A program made the translations under genes and the position numbers. Below are positions 42,728 to 51,299 of a stretch of DNA of 64,000 nucleotides, piece by piece. The DNA lies in contig NZ_CP046242.1 of assembly GCF_023205095.1 (NCBI RefSeq), positions 1,229,001-1,293,000 on the forward strand, in the 5' to 3' direction. The notes below the pieces were generated by a model. That model saw only the letters and a program-made list of their open reading frames with translations. It was not told the origin of the DNA and made no database searches. Position 1 is the stretch's first letter. The number at the start of each line of letters is the position of its first letter. This DNA comes from Bizionia sp. M204. Its GTDB lineage: Bacteria; Bacteroidota; Bacteroidia; Flavobacteriales; Flavobacteriaceae.

Positions 42728-43417
42728 ATGCCATCAATTAACTACATAAAACATCTAAACGCAGTGTTTCAACAGTTCTCTAAAGACAACAGGTTAAATC
42801 CAACCCATGTCAGTTTGTATATGGCATTTTTCCAACTATGGAATCACAACCGGTTTCCAGAACAGTTCCATGTCAATCGGGAAGAAGTAATGAATCTATC
42901 CAAAATAGGCTCTAAATCCACCTATCACAGATGCGTAAAGGAATTAAATCACTATAAGTATTTAATTTATCACCCATCTCATAACCCATTTAAAGGTTCA
43001 AAAATTAACATGCTCATATTTGGTACAACCTCTGGACAAGCAGTGGACTTAACCGTCCCAAATCAGGGACAAGCACTGGTACCTTTATATAAACATAATA
43101 AACAAATAGAAAACAATAAAAAACTTTATAAACTAGCACAGCCAAAAAATCAAAAAATTGTAATCGACTTTTTTAAAACACAAAAATGGCCAACAATAGA
43201 AGCACAAAAATTCTTTAATTATTACCAGGGCATCGGATGGAAAGTGGGCGGTAAAACCAAAATTGTCAATTGGCAAGCTACAGCTCATAACTGGATGTTA
43301 AAAGCCGAAGAAATTAAAAATAATAAGCAACTGTCCCAAAACAAGGACAACCCACATTCACGCGAAGGCGGGAATCTCCACACCACAAAAAATAAAAATT
43401 ACAATCAGCCACTTTAA
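42728..43417 (+). CDS. Island replication-type protein with N-terminal winged helix
   Basis: This 229-residue cytoplasmic protein begins with a helical region (YIKHLNAVFQQFSKDNRLNP) and a winged-helix-like segment ('FHVNREEVMNLSKIGSKSTY'). Near the C-terminus a DnaD-like patch is seen ('FFKTQKWPTIEAQKFFNYYQ', 'GWKVGGKTKIVNWQATAHNW'). Such proteins precede DnaC-like ATPase genes in Bacteroidota mobile elements and are thought to help load the helicase. The last ~22 residues (HSREGGNLHTT...) are encoded by a REP-like palindrome and look like a late addition. Confidence 0.65.
   Translation: MPSINYIKHLNAVFQQFSKDNRLNPTHVSLYMAFFQLWNHNRFPEQFHVNREEVMNLSKIGSKSTYHRCVKELNHYKYLIYHPSHNPFKGSKINMLIFGTTSGQAVDLTVPNQGQALVPLYKHNKQIENNKKLYKLAQPKNQKIVIDFFKTQKWPTIEAQKFFNYYQGIGWKVGGKTKIVNWQATAHNWMLKAEEIKNNKQLSQNKDNPHSREGGNLHTTKNKNYNQPL
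43356..43375 (+). repeat. REP-like palindrome inside the 3' end of a gene
   Basis: ATTCACGC-GAAG-GCGGGAAT is an imperfect 8-bp stem (one mismatch) with a GAAG loop, GC-rich in an AT-rich setting. It resembles the CGCGAAGGCGGGAAT core of widespread REP elements. It is translated as SREGGN. No second copy and no transposase of the REP-associated type are seen in the window. Confidence 0.5.
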
Positions 43418-43429
43418 AAATCCCGCAAT

Positions 43430-44116
43430 ATGAAACAGTTTAAACCACACATCATAACCGAGGGCGGCATCGATTACCATCTAGGCAAAATGGATAAAAA
43501 TTGCATCCATTACGATTTCCAAAAAATTTTAATCTATCTAGAAGCTAAAGGCAAGCTTCTTTTTAGCCAAAACTTCAAAATTCATGAAGAAGACCACGCC
43601 ATTATTTTCAAGCTTTGCATTTACACCATTCAAGATTTCGACTACTGCGCCAAACTGGATATCAACCCAACAAAAGGGATTCTGTTATCTGGTCCCGTCG
43701 GTTGCGGTAAAACAAGTTTAATGAAACTCTTACGGCACCTCACACCACACCGCAGAGCATATAAAATAATACCCTGTCGTAATGCCGTTTTTAGCTTCAA
43801 TCATTTAGGCTATAAAACCATCGAAGATTACGGCAATGAAGACTTTTACTGTTTTGACGACCTTGGCGTGGAACCCACCGGCAGACACTATGGCAAAGAC
43901 TGCAATGTCATGGGTGAAATTCTTTTATCCAGGTACGATCAATCACTTAAAAAGCAAGAAGCTCATAATCCTAAAATCCATTTCAAAACCCACGCTACCA
44001 CAAACCTCAACGCCATAGAAATAGAAGAACGCTATGGCAACCGTGTACGTTCAAGAATGCGAACCATGTTTAATCTATTGGCTTTTGATAAAATTAGCAG
44101 AGATAAAAGGGTATAA
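43430..44116 (+). CDS. DnaC-like AAA+ ATPase
   Basis: This 228-residue P-loop ATPase has Walker A GPVGCGKTS at 88-96, Walker B-like 'FYCFDDLGVEP', and a late arginine-rich 'RYGNRVRSRMRTMFNLLAFD' suited to an arginine finger. It resembles DnaC/IstB-type helicase loaders. It follows the replication-type gene by 12 bp, so the two act together, probably in replication or maintenance of the excised island. It ends 22 bp before the convergent peptidase gene, the boundary between the mobility genes and the metal cargo. Confidence 0.75.
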   Translation: MKQFKPHIITEGGIDYHLGKMDKNCIHYDFQKILIYLEAKGKLLFSQNFKIHEEDHAIIFKLCIYTIQDFDYCAKLDINPTKGILLSGPVGCGKTSLMKLLRHLTPHRRAYKIIPCRNAVFSFNHLGYKTIEDYGNEDFYCFDDLGVEPTGRHYGKDCNVMGEILLSRYDQSLKKQEAHNPKIHFKTHATTNLNAIEIEERYGNRVRSRMRTMFNLLAFDKISRDKRV

Positions 44117-44138
44117 TTTATAAAATGGCTGAATTAAG

Positions 44139-44912
44139 TTATATTATTGGATTCTGTTTAAAACAGGTTACCAACATTTTATATAGTTCTGGATGTTTCT
44201 TTTTAAGCAAGTCTGGACGCTCAAAGAAATATTCTGAAGCTACTGCAAAAAATTCAGCCTGGTTTGTACCTCCATATTTCCGGATATCAGAATGATTGTC
44301 ATTTATGGCTTCCATTTCCTTATGAATTAAATTCAACCAAGGTAATGCATATTGATGTTCTAATAATCGCTCTGGAACTCCATCTGTACTATCATCGAGC
44401 TTATCAATAAGATGCACAAATTCGTGTATGCCTGTATTACTTTTATCGGTTGTGTTTTTAAAACCGTGATATAATGCTTTTTTAGATAAAATCATTTGTT
44501 TCTCAAATCGTCCATTCCCAACTATTCCACCAATATTTCTTGAGTTATCCTTACTACTAAATTGCATATCCTCATTAAAATAATCTGGATATAAAAGGAT
44601 ACCGCTTAAGTTGGTGTAATGCCATTCTTTAAAACCAAAAACAGGGATTACTGCGCTTGCCGCAATTAAAATCTTGTCCAATTCTTCCAATTCAAACTGC
44701 ACACCATCTATATAAACCTCACTTAAAAATTGCATCATTTTTTGTTGAAAAATAAGCTGCTTATTTTTAGAGAGATTTCTATAAAACAGAACATTATCCA
44801 TTAATAATCTGTGCCAATGCTCTGGAAATGACTTTACACTATGGCGTTTCGTTTTTCTGTAAAAATGAACAGCAAAGAGAATAACCACAACTGAAATTAA
44901 AATATAAGCCAT
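44139..44912 (-). CDS. MtfA/M90-family zinc-dependent peptidase
   Basis: This 257-residue protein starts with one membrane helix (about 2-17). The soluble domain has the zinc motif H163-E164-x-x-H167 (GIHEFVHLIDKLDD) and the downstream metal ligand E220 in 'NQAEFFAVASEYFFE'. These match MtfA (peptidase M90), which in E. coli binds the Mlc repressor. It lies at the downstream end of the copper genes, 15 bp from the chaperone gene, and may be the last gene of that operon. A role in metal or stress handling is a guess. Confidence 0.83.
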   Translation of the reverse strand: MAYILISVVVILFAVHFYRKTKRHSVKSFPEHWHRLLMDNVLFYRNLSKNKQLIFQQKMMQFLSEVYIDGVQFELEELDKILIAASAVIPVFGFKEWHYTNLSGILLYPDYFNEDMQFSSKDNSRNIGGIVGNGRFEKQMILSKKALYHGFKNTTDKSNTGIHEFVHLIDKLDDSTDGVPERLLEHQYALPWLNLIHKEMEAINDNHSDIRKYGGTNQAEFFAVASEYFFERPDLLKKKHPELYKMLVTCFKQNPII

Positions 44913-44927
44913 ATTAAAAGGAAAGTA

Positions 44928-45140
44928 TTAATCTACAGATTCAGCTTTAAAGCCAACTTTTTGCAAGGTAGCCTTTACATCTTCTTCGGTTGCACCATCA
45001 CTTTCAATGGTTAGGATTTTATCAGGATTAGCGGTATCCACTTCCCAACTTTCTATACCTTCTTGTTTGTTTAAAAAAGGGGTTACTTTTGATACACAAC
45101 CACCACAATTGATATTTGTTTTAAATTTTAAAGTTTTCAT
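44928..45140 (-). CDS. CopZ-like heavy-metal-associated (HMA) chaperone
   Basis: This 70-residue single HMA domain has the metal-binding pair C12/C15 in 'NINCGGCVSKVTPFL'. The beta-alpha-beta pattern and closing 'ATLQKVGFKAESVD' are typical of copper chaperones. It probably hands Cu(I) to the CopA-type ATPase encoded 23 bp upstream. CGGC instead of CxxC with Ala/Ser is a minor variant. Confidence 0.87.
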   Translation of the reverse strand: MKTLKFKTNINCGGCVSKVTPFLNKQEGIESWEVDTANPDKILTIESDGATEEDVKATLQKVGFKAESVD

Positions 45141-45163
45141 CTTATTTGAATTTATAATTAATA

Positions 45164-47422
45164 TTAAAGTTTTACTCGTTTAAGTCTTAAGCTATTTAAG
45201 ACAACAGATACGCTACTGAAAGCCATCGCCATTCCAGCAATCATTGGGTCCAATAAAAATCCATTTACGGGATACAAAACGCCTGCTGCAATAGGAATAC
45301 CAATGAGATTATAAATGAATGCCCAAAATAGATTCTGACGGATACCCAACACCGTTCTTTTTGATAGTTCCAATGCTTTTGGAATGGATTGCAAATCTGA
45401 CGTTATCAAAGTCATTTTTGCGACGTCTATTGCTATGTCCGAACCTTTACCCATTGCAATACTTACATTGGCCTGCGCCAAAGCGTGGGAATCGTTTATG
45501 CCATCACCAATCATCGCTACTATCTTTCCTTCTGCTTGTAGTTTTTCAACAAAAGCCGCTTTCTCCGAAGGCATCACTTCTCCTTGGTAATTTGTTATTC
45601 CTACTTGTTTTGCGACAGCAGATGCGGTTTTATTGTTATCTCCAGTAAGCATATAGACCTCAATGCCTCTTTCTTGAAGCGTTGCTATGGCTTTTTTTGA
45701 AGTTTCCTTAATCTTGTCAGCAATGGCGAGTATCGCCAGCACTTGTTTTTCATTGCCAAAGAAAATGACCGTTTTAGCCTGCTCTTCGAGACTTTCTGCC
45801 GTTTGCATTAGGGAAGCGTCGATTTGAATATTCTTTTCAACCATTAGCTTATGATTTCCAACATAGTATTTTGAACCATTCTCTGATTGCGCTTTTACGC
45901 CTTTTCCTGTAATGCTTTCGAAGGAAGTAATTTCAGCTTTTTCAATATTTTCATCCTTTAAGTGGTTGACTACAGCCCCTGCCAAGGGATGTTCTGATTG
46001 TGCTTCGATAGCCAAAAGAATTTTTTTGTATTCATTGCTATTTTCAAGTTTATCCTTCCAAAGCATATCAGTTACTAATGGTTTTCCTTCTGTAATCGTA
46101 CCCGTTTTATCAAGAATGACTGCATTCACTTTATAACCGAGTTCCAAACTTTCGGCATCTTTTATAAGAATATTGTTTTCTGCTCCTTTACCGATACCCA
46201 CCATAATAGCTGTAGGGGTTGCTAATCCTAAAGCACAGGGACAAGCAATAACCAACACTGCTACAGAAGTCAATAAGGCTTGCGAAAAACCATTATCGCC
46301 TCCAACTGACATCCATACTATAAAGGTGACGATGGAAATTCCCATTACTACGGGTACAAATATGCCCGCAATCTTATCAACCAGTTTCTGAACAGGTGCT
46401 TTGCTTCCTTGGGCTTCCTGAACCATTTTAATGATTTGGGACAATAAGGTTTCTCCACCTACTTTTTCGGCAGTAAATTGAAAACTCCCTTTTTGATTTA
46501 CCGTGCCTGCAAATACCTTTTCATCCTTTATTTTTTCAACAGGAACAGGTTCTCCCGTAATCATACTTTCATCTACATACGAGCTTCCTTTAGATACTTC
46601 TCCATCCACAGGAATCTTTTCTCCCGGACGCACTAAAATGGTCTGACCTACTTGCACAGACGAAATAGGAATTTCCTTTTCTTCACCATTCTCAATAATT
46701 TTCAGCGTTTTAGGCTGTAATCCCATCAGCTTTTTAATGGCTGAAGATGTATTTGTCTTTGCCTTTTCCTCCAATAGTTTCCCCAAGGAAATAAAGGTTA
46801 TAATTACAGTTGCTGCCTCGTAATACACGTGAGGCTCAATACCACGACTCAACCAAAATTCAGGAAAAAAAGTGTTGAACACACTAAACAGAAAAGCTAT
46901 TCCTGTGCTCAAAGCTACCAAGGTATCCATATTCGCCTTACCGTGTTTGGCTTGCTTGAAAGCATTGATAAAAAAACTACGACCGAACCAAAAAAGAATT
47001 GGAAAAGTCAACACCAAAGAAATCCACTTACCTGGTTCCCATTGCATAAAAAACATTCCTAATACAAAAATGGGAAGGGTAAGTATGGCCGACCAGATAG
47101 TACGGTTTTTTATGTCTTGATAATTTTTTTGCTGTAGTTCTTGTTGTACTTCTGAAGGATTCTCCGCATCAATGATAATGTCATAACCAACATCGCGAAG
47201 TGCATTTTGAAGTTGATTAGGACTCAACTCTTTGTCGTATTCTACAAGAACAGAACTGTTCGCAAAGTTTACGCTTGCATCAATTACGCCATCTGTGTGT
47301 TTTAAAACGGATTCAACGCTTGCTGCGCAAGATGCGCAGGTCATACCTGTAACTGGGAATGATTCTTTTATTCCCTGTTTATGGTTCTTTTCTTTGGTTT
47401 CAAATATGTTGATAGTTTCCAT
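45164..47422 (-). CDS. copA: Copper-exporting P1B-1-type ATPase
   Basis: This 752-residue protein has one N-terminal HMA domain with C29/C32 (GMTCASC). The membrane CPC motif is at 394-396 ([13 protein letters not shown]), the phosphorylation site is DKTGT (D438), with MITGEPVPV and HP ('SEHPLAGAV'). Helix 7 has '[11 protein letters not shown]' and helix 8 '[14 protein letters not shown]', the signature of the Cu+ class. It pumps Cu(I) out of the cytoplasm. The start at 47422 is preferred to 47449, since the extra nine residues (MYCTNKNAI) are not family-like. No regulator gene precedes it; 122 bp separate it from the 55-codon gene upstream. Confidence 0.94.
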   Translation of the reverse strand: METINIFETKEKNHKQGIKESFPVTGMTCASCAASVESVLKHTDGVIDASVNFANSSVLVEYDKELSPNQLQNALRDVGYDIIIDAENPSEVQQELQQKNYQDIKNRTIWSAILTLPIFVLGMFFMQWEPGKWISLVLTFPILFWFGRSFFINAFKQAKHGKANMDTLVALSTGIAFLFSVFNTFFPEFWLSRGIEPHVYYEAATVIITFISLGKLLEEKAKTNTSSAIKKLMGLQPKTLKIIENGEEKEIPISSVQVGQTILVRPGEKIPVDGEVSKGSSYVDESMITGEPVPVEKIKDEKVFAGTVNQKGSFQFTAEKVGGETLLSQIIKMVQEAQGSKAPVQKLVDKIAGIFVPVVMGISIVTFIVWMSVGGDNGFSQALLTSVAVLVIACPCALGLATPTAIMVGIGKGAENNILIKDAESLELGYKVNAVILDKTGTITEGKPLVTDMLWKDKLENSNEYKKILLAIEAQSEHPLAGAVVNHLKDENIEKAEITSFESITGKGVKAQSENGSKYYVGNHKLMVEKNIQIDASLMQTAESLEEQAKTVIFFGNEKQVLAILAIADKIKETSKKAIATLQERGIEVYMLTGDNNKTASAVAKQVGITNYQGEVMPSEKAAFVEKLQAEGKIVAMIGDGINDSHALAQANVSIAMGKGSDIAIDVAKMTLITSDLQSIPKALELSKRTVLGIRQNLFWAFIYNLIGIPIAAGVLYPVNGFLLDPMIAGMAMAFSSVSVVLNSLRLKRVKL

Positions 47423-47544
47423 AATCGCATTCTTATTTGTACAGTACAAATTTCAGGATTAAAGGACTTTAATGTGTTACGTTATATGCTGAATGATTTG
47501 TAGAATTTGCTGAATTCGTTTCATTTATTGCAAAAGCATTGCAT

Positions 47545-47712
47545 CTAAATATAGATAAAGTACTTTAGGAATTTTAAGAACAGTACAAAGCAGATTAACA
47601 CGATAACAATGATTACAATACTAATCCAAATTATTTTATCTTTTTTTGTGGTATTGTTATTTGATAATTTACTTACCTTCTTATTTCTTTTATTTCTCTG
47701 TTTTTGATACAT
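47545..47712 (-). CDS. Small basic membrane protein following the Zn/Cd ATPase gene
   Basis: A 55-codon frame encodes a very basic tail (MYQKQRNKRNKKVSKLSNNN) and then one long hydrophobic helix (IIWISIVIIVIVLICFVLFL) with a short end (KFLKYFIYI). It starts 9 bp after the stop codon of the P1B-2 ATPase gene on the same strand, so translation is probably coupled. The clean basic-tail/helix layout and position suggest a single-pass partner or regulator of the pump, as small proteins are for other P-type ATPases. No family is recognised. Confidence 0.55.
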   Translation of the reverse strand: MYQKQRNKRNKKVSKLSNNNTTKKDKIIWISIVIIVIVLICFVLFLKFLKYFIYI

Positions 47713-47721
47713 CGTTTTTGA

Positions 47722-49674
47722 TTATTTCCATTTCATCTTCTGCAATCGCACAGCGTTTAAAATAGCCAACAAAGCCACTCCCACATCCGCAAATACAGCT
47801 TCCCACATTGTCGCCAGACCGCCAGCACCCAAAACAAGTACCACAGCTTTTACTCCAAAAGCAAGCGCAATATTTTGATATACAATACTTCTGGTTGAAC
47901 GACCTATTTTAATAGCTTTTGCAATTTTGCTCGGTTGGTCTGTTTGTATTATAACATCTGCGGTCTCAATGGCGACATCGCTACCTAAACCACCCATTGC
48001 AATACCTACATCACTTGCTGCCAATACTGGTGCATCGTTTATACCGTCTCCAATAAAGGCTACTCTTCCGTCATTTTCGGACATCAGCTTTTCGACTTCG
48101 TTCAATTTATCTTCTGGCAACAATCCGCCTTTTGCGGTATCAATGCCCATTTCTTTTGCGACTTGTTGCGTAATGGAATCCTTATCGCCCGAAAGCATTA
48201 TGATTTTTGAAATACCAGATTCCCGAATTTGTTTAATGGCTTCGTGTGCATCATCCTTTAACTCATCTGCAATGATTACATAGCCTGCAAATTTGCCTTC
48301 AATGGAAACCATCACGATAGATTCTACAATGCTGTCGGTTTCAGATAGAACTTCGATATTGTTTGAAATCATCAATGCTTTATTCCCAACCAATACGGTT
48401 TTGCCGTTTACTGTTCCTTTTAAGCCTTTTCCTGCTATTTCAGTTACTTTGGTAGCTTGAAAATCTTCGCCATCGGCTTTATATTCCATAATTGCCTTGG
48501 CAATGGGATGAGTGGATTGTTCTTCCATCGCCATTAGGTATTTCATAAATTCAGGTTCTTTCCAACCAATGGCTTTTATTTCTTTGATTTTAAAAACACC
48601 TTTAGTTACGGTTCCTGTTTTGTCCATTACCAAAGTATTTATCTTGGTCATTGCATCTAAAAATGAAGCACCTTTAAATAATATTCCATTTTTTGAAGCT
48701 GCTCCCAATCCACCGAAATATCCTAATGGAATTGAAATCACTAACGCACAAGGACAAGATATTACCAAGAATATTAATGCTCTGTATAACCAATCTCTAA
48801 ATATATAATCATCTACAAAAAAGTAAGGTATAAAAGTAACACCAATAGCTAAAAACACTACAATTGGTGTGTAGATACGAGCAAACTGTCTGATGAATAA
48901 TTCTGTTTTAGATTTACGTGCTGTTGCATTTTGAACCAAGTCTAATATTCTCGCAATAGAACTGTCTTCAAACTTATTGGTTACCTCAACTTCAATAACG
49001 CTTTCCAAATTAATACTACCCGCGTAAACCTTTGCTTCTTTTTGAATGGAATCTGGTTTGCTTTCTCCTGTTAACGCAGCTGTATTTAAAGATGCTTTTT
49101 CGGATAATAAAATGCCATCCAATGGAATTTTTTCACCTACACGAATTTGAATTTTCTCTCCAATATTGACAACTTCAGGCGAAACACTTTTATAATCTCC
49201 CTCACGAAATACATTGGCTTCTTTAGGTCTAACATCTAATAATGCTTTTATATTTCCTTTTGCACGATTTACAGCAGCACTTTGAAATAATTCGCCTACT
49301 GCATAAAATAGCATTACTGCAACACCTTCGGGATATTGGCCAATTACAAATGCACCAATGGTAGCGATGGACATTAAAAAGAACTCTGTAAAAAAGTCGC
49401 CTTTTTTAATGCTTTCCCATCCTTCTTTGATTACTGGAAGTCCAACAGGTAAATAAGCGGCACCATACCAAATAATTCGTATCCCATCTTTAAAAAAAGG
49501 CATATCAAAATAATCCAGTATTATACCAATAATAAGCATTGCAAAACTTATAATGGCGGGAATATAGACCTTGAAGTTATATGATGAAGCACTGTGATTG
49601 TGTCCATCATCGTGGTTATGCTCTTTTTCCGAACTTGGTTTTAAATCTCTTAAATTAACTTTCTTTTTTTTCAT
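47722..49674 (-). CDS. Zn2+/Cd2+/Pb2+-exporting P1B-2-type ATPase
   Basis: This 650-residue protein has no HMA domain; instead the N-terminus has a His-rich stretch (KEHNHDDGHNHSASS, about 18-32). The motor has 'LVISCPCALVIS', DKTGT and GDGINDAPVLA. Helix 7 holds a Lys (FGVKAVVLVLG) and helix 8 'FADVGVALLAILNAVRL', the K and D-x-G signature of the Zn/Cd/Pb class. It exports divalent soft metals. It lies upstream of the small membrane protein and the copper genes, on the same strand. Confidence 0.9.
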   Translation of the reverse strand: MKKKKVNLRDLKPSSEKEHNHDDGHNHSASSYNFKVYIPAIISFAMLIIGIILDYFDMPFFKDGIRIIWYGAAYLPVGLPVIKEGWESIKKGDFFTEFFLMSIATIGAFVIGQYPEGVAVMLFYAVGELFQSAAVNRAKGNIKALLDVRPKEANVFREGDYKSVSPEVVNIGEKIQIRVGEKIPLDGILLSEKASLNTAALTGESKPDSIQKEAKVYAGSINLESVIEVEVTNKFEDSSIARILDLVQNATARKSKTELFIRQFARIYTPIVVFLAIGVTFIPYFFVDDYIFRDWLYRALIFLVISCPCALVISIPLGYFGGLGAASKNGILFKGASFLDAMTKINTLVMDKTGTVTKGVFKIKEIKAIGWKEPEFMKYLMAMEEQSTHPIAKAIMEYKADGEDFQATKVTEIAGKGLKGTVNGKTVLVGNKALMISNNIEVLSETDSIVESIVMVSIEGKFAGYVIIADELKDDAHEAIKQIRESGISKIIMLSGDKDSITQQVAKEMGIDTAKGGLLPEDKLNEVEKLMSENDGRVAFIGDGINDAPVLAASDVGIAMGGLGSDVAIETADVIIQTDQPSKIAKAIKIGRSTRSIVYQNIALAFGVKAVVLVLGAGGLATMWEAVFADVGVALLAILNAVRLQKMKWK

Positions 49675-49719
49675 GATTAAGCTATTGTGTTTTGCTTTTA
49701 AAAGCTTTGATGCTAAATA

Positions 49720-50268
49720 TTATTGTTTATCCAATTTTAACACTAATTGTGCAAATTGCACCTCTATGGTATCATCGATACCCTCTATTAAGGAATCCAA
49801 CCCCGTATTTGAAACCAATAATTGTCCAGATGCGCTTATCAGGCAGGACATACTTAATCCTTGTTCTATATGGGTAATGGTTGCTTTAAATTGTGATTTA
49901 AAAGATTTCCCTTGATAAGTAATAACTATTAGCCAATTAAATTTGATAGGGTCGTGCCGTTTTGACAAAAAATCCTGTGATGGAATTGTACCAGTAAACC
50001 GAAGCATTAATGGGTCTTCCTGTTCTTGTAAAATGGCATTGATTTTAGAACTATTTGTTGATAAAGATTTGAGGTCAAGGACGCCGTTTACGACTTTGGA
50101 ATCATAATCAAGATATAGTGCCAATTTATGGCTTTCTGCCTTGATGGGTTTATCATCAACCAAAGTCATCATCATAATATGACCTTCTTCAGTTGTATAA
50201 ACTTTTTGGGCGTTTACCTTATAATAACTAACCAACAAGATTATTAAAAAACAATGTTTAATATTCAT
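49720..50268 (-). CDS. Secreted hypothetical protein, possibly YceI-like
   Basis: This 182-residue exported protein is read from 50268, giving the signal peptide MNIKHCFLIILLVSYYKVNA. The mature part is beta-rich, with a segment 'FTGTIPSQDFLSKRHDPIKF' and an ending 'TIEVQFAQLVLKL' that recall YceI-type lipocalins, but the match is weak. It ends 45 bp before the Zn/Cd ATPase gene and could be its operon partner as a periplasmic protein. Metal binding has no visible motif. Confidence 0.5.
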   Translation of the reverse strand: MNIKHCFLIILLVSYYKVNAQKVYTTEEGHIMMMTLVDDKPIKAESHKLALYLDYDSKVVNGVLDLKSLSTNSSKINAILQEQEDPLMLRFTGTIPSQDFLSKRHDPIKFNWLIVITYQGKSFKSQFKATITHIEQGLSMSCLISASGQLLVSNTGLDSLIEGIDDTIEVQFAQLVLKLDKQ

Positions 50269-50438
50269 AATTCCCATCTTTACTTGTATAATTAAAAAAA
50301 GCAGCTTCTACTTTTGCTTTTAATGCTATTAATCATTTTGCCTTAAAAAAGCATCATAAAAGCTGCCTGCTATTAATTAAGTTTTCACTTAATATATTTT
50401 AAATAAAAAATTTCGCTCTTTCCTGTAACGATTTACCG

Positions 50439-50705
50439 CTACTTGTTATCTATATCCTTTTTTCTTTTACCGAAATAATAAATCAGCGCAACACTTGCAC
50501 CTAATAAACCAAACAGCGTGTTCTCAAAAATTTGATTTCCATTGATATTCAAAATTTCAATGACATTGTTTATTAAATATTGCCACCAATTAATTTCATA
50601 ATTCTGTCTGCTAAACGTGAAAATTGTTACCCCAAAAGGTTGAAGGATAAAAACACCTACTGCAAACCCAATTAAAATGGTAATAAGAATGTTTTTTTTA
50701 TTCAT
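50439..50705 (-). CDS. Hypothetical small membrane protein
   Basis: This 88-residue protein is read from the ATG at 50703-50705. It has two membrane helices (about 5-27 and 60-78), with a Trp-rich loop 'YEINWWQYLIN' between them and a basic tail (FGKRKKDIDNK). I do not recognise it. A longer frame starting at 50744 would overlap the SpoIIAA-like gene by 14 bp and is less likely. It follows that gene by 25 bp. Confidence 0.5.
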   Translation of the reverse strand: MNKKNILITILIGFAVGVFILQPFGVTIFTFSRQNYEINWWQYLINNVIEILNINGNQIFENTLFGLLGASVALIYYFGKRKKDIDNK

Positions 50706-50730
50706 CGCCTGTCTTTTACGGTTATAAACT

Positions 50731-51090
50731 TTACTGGCTTTCAATCCAATTTTTGGCGTCTTCCTTTTGGTCTAAATTGAAATACTTAATTTCTGCGTTG
50801 GTAAAAGGCTTCATAAATTGGGTTATCCAATTCTGCCATTTTTTATCTCCAACCATAGCAATCTTTTCATAGTCCCTGGCGTGGGCTGTGTCCATTTTAA
50901 GGTCTTCCCATAAACCAGGTAAATCCCAACCCGTGAAGTTGTCCATCTCAAAATACCAACGGACTTTCATTCCCTTGTCCAGTATGGCGTGGATAAGTGG
51001 ATGGATTTTTTCTATATCTTCTTTTCTCAATTTGCCCGAAGCTTTTGTTGCAACAATATTTTTTTCTTTTAATTCGATTATCTGTAACAT
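50731..51090 (-). CDS. SpoIIAA-like (STAS/SEC14-type) protein, copy 1
   Basis: This 119-residue soluble protein has the SpoIIAA-like pattern: 'KNIVATKASGKLRKEDIEKI', 'KVRWYFEMDNFTGWDLPGLW', 'KIAMVGDKKWQNWITQFMKP'. It ends with a Asp/Glu-rich helix (QKEDAKNWIESQ). The family is a STAS-like fold that may bind hydrophobic ligands or partner proteins. A paralog lies at 55706-56053, also near a transporter and a Fur gene. Together with the broken gene at 51114 and the permease it forms one minus-strand cluster. Confidence 0.8.
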   Translation of the reverse strand: MLQIIELKEKNIVATKASGKLRKEDIEKIHPLIHAILDKGMKVRWYFEMDNFTGWDLPGLWEDLKMDTAHARDYEKIAMVGDKKWQNWITQFMKPFTNAEIKYFNLDQKEDAKNWIESQ

Positions 51091-51113
51091 TTTATATAGT
51101 TTTTAATTGATAA

Positions 51114-51290
51114 TTATCCTTCTAAATCGTAAAACCATTCTTCCGCCCTTATGATGCCTTCCGATAAAGCTTCTTTTGCTGAAATATCTTTTTTTTCAAT
51201 TAGTTATTTTGCTATGGACAGGGCTTTTTTACGGACAATAGGATTTAAGGCATCTAGGTCAGTTTTAAAATCTTCGAACATCCAATCCAT
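51114..51290 (-). pseudogene. Small gene broken by an in-frame TAA
   Basis: From the ATG at 51288-51290 the frame reads MDWMFEDFKTDLDALNPIVR, KKALSIAK, then TAA (51204-51206). It continues LIEKKDISAKEALSEGIIRA, EEWFYDLEG and a normal TAA at 51114-51116. The two halves read as one amphipathic helical protein of 58 residues, so the stop is probably a mutated Gln codon (CAA to TAA). It lies between the APC permease and SpoIIAA-like genes. Family not recognised. Alternatively the first 28 codons are still made. Confidence 0.55.
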
Positions 51291-51299
51291 AGCTTCATT

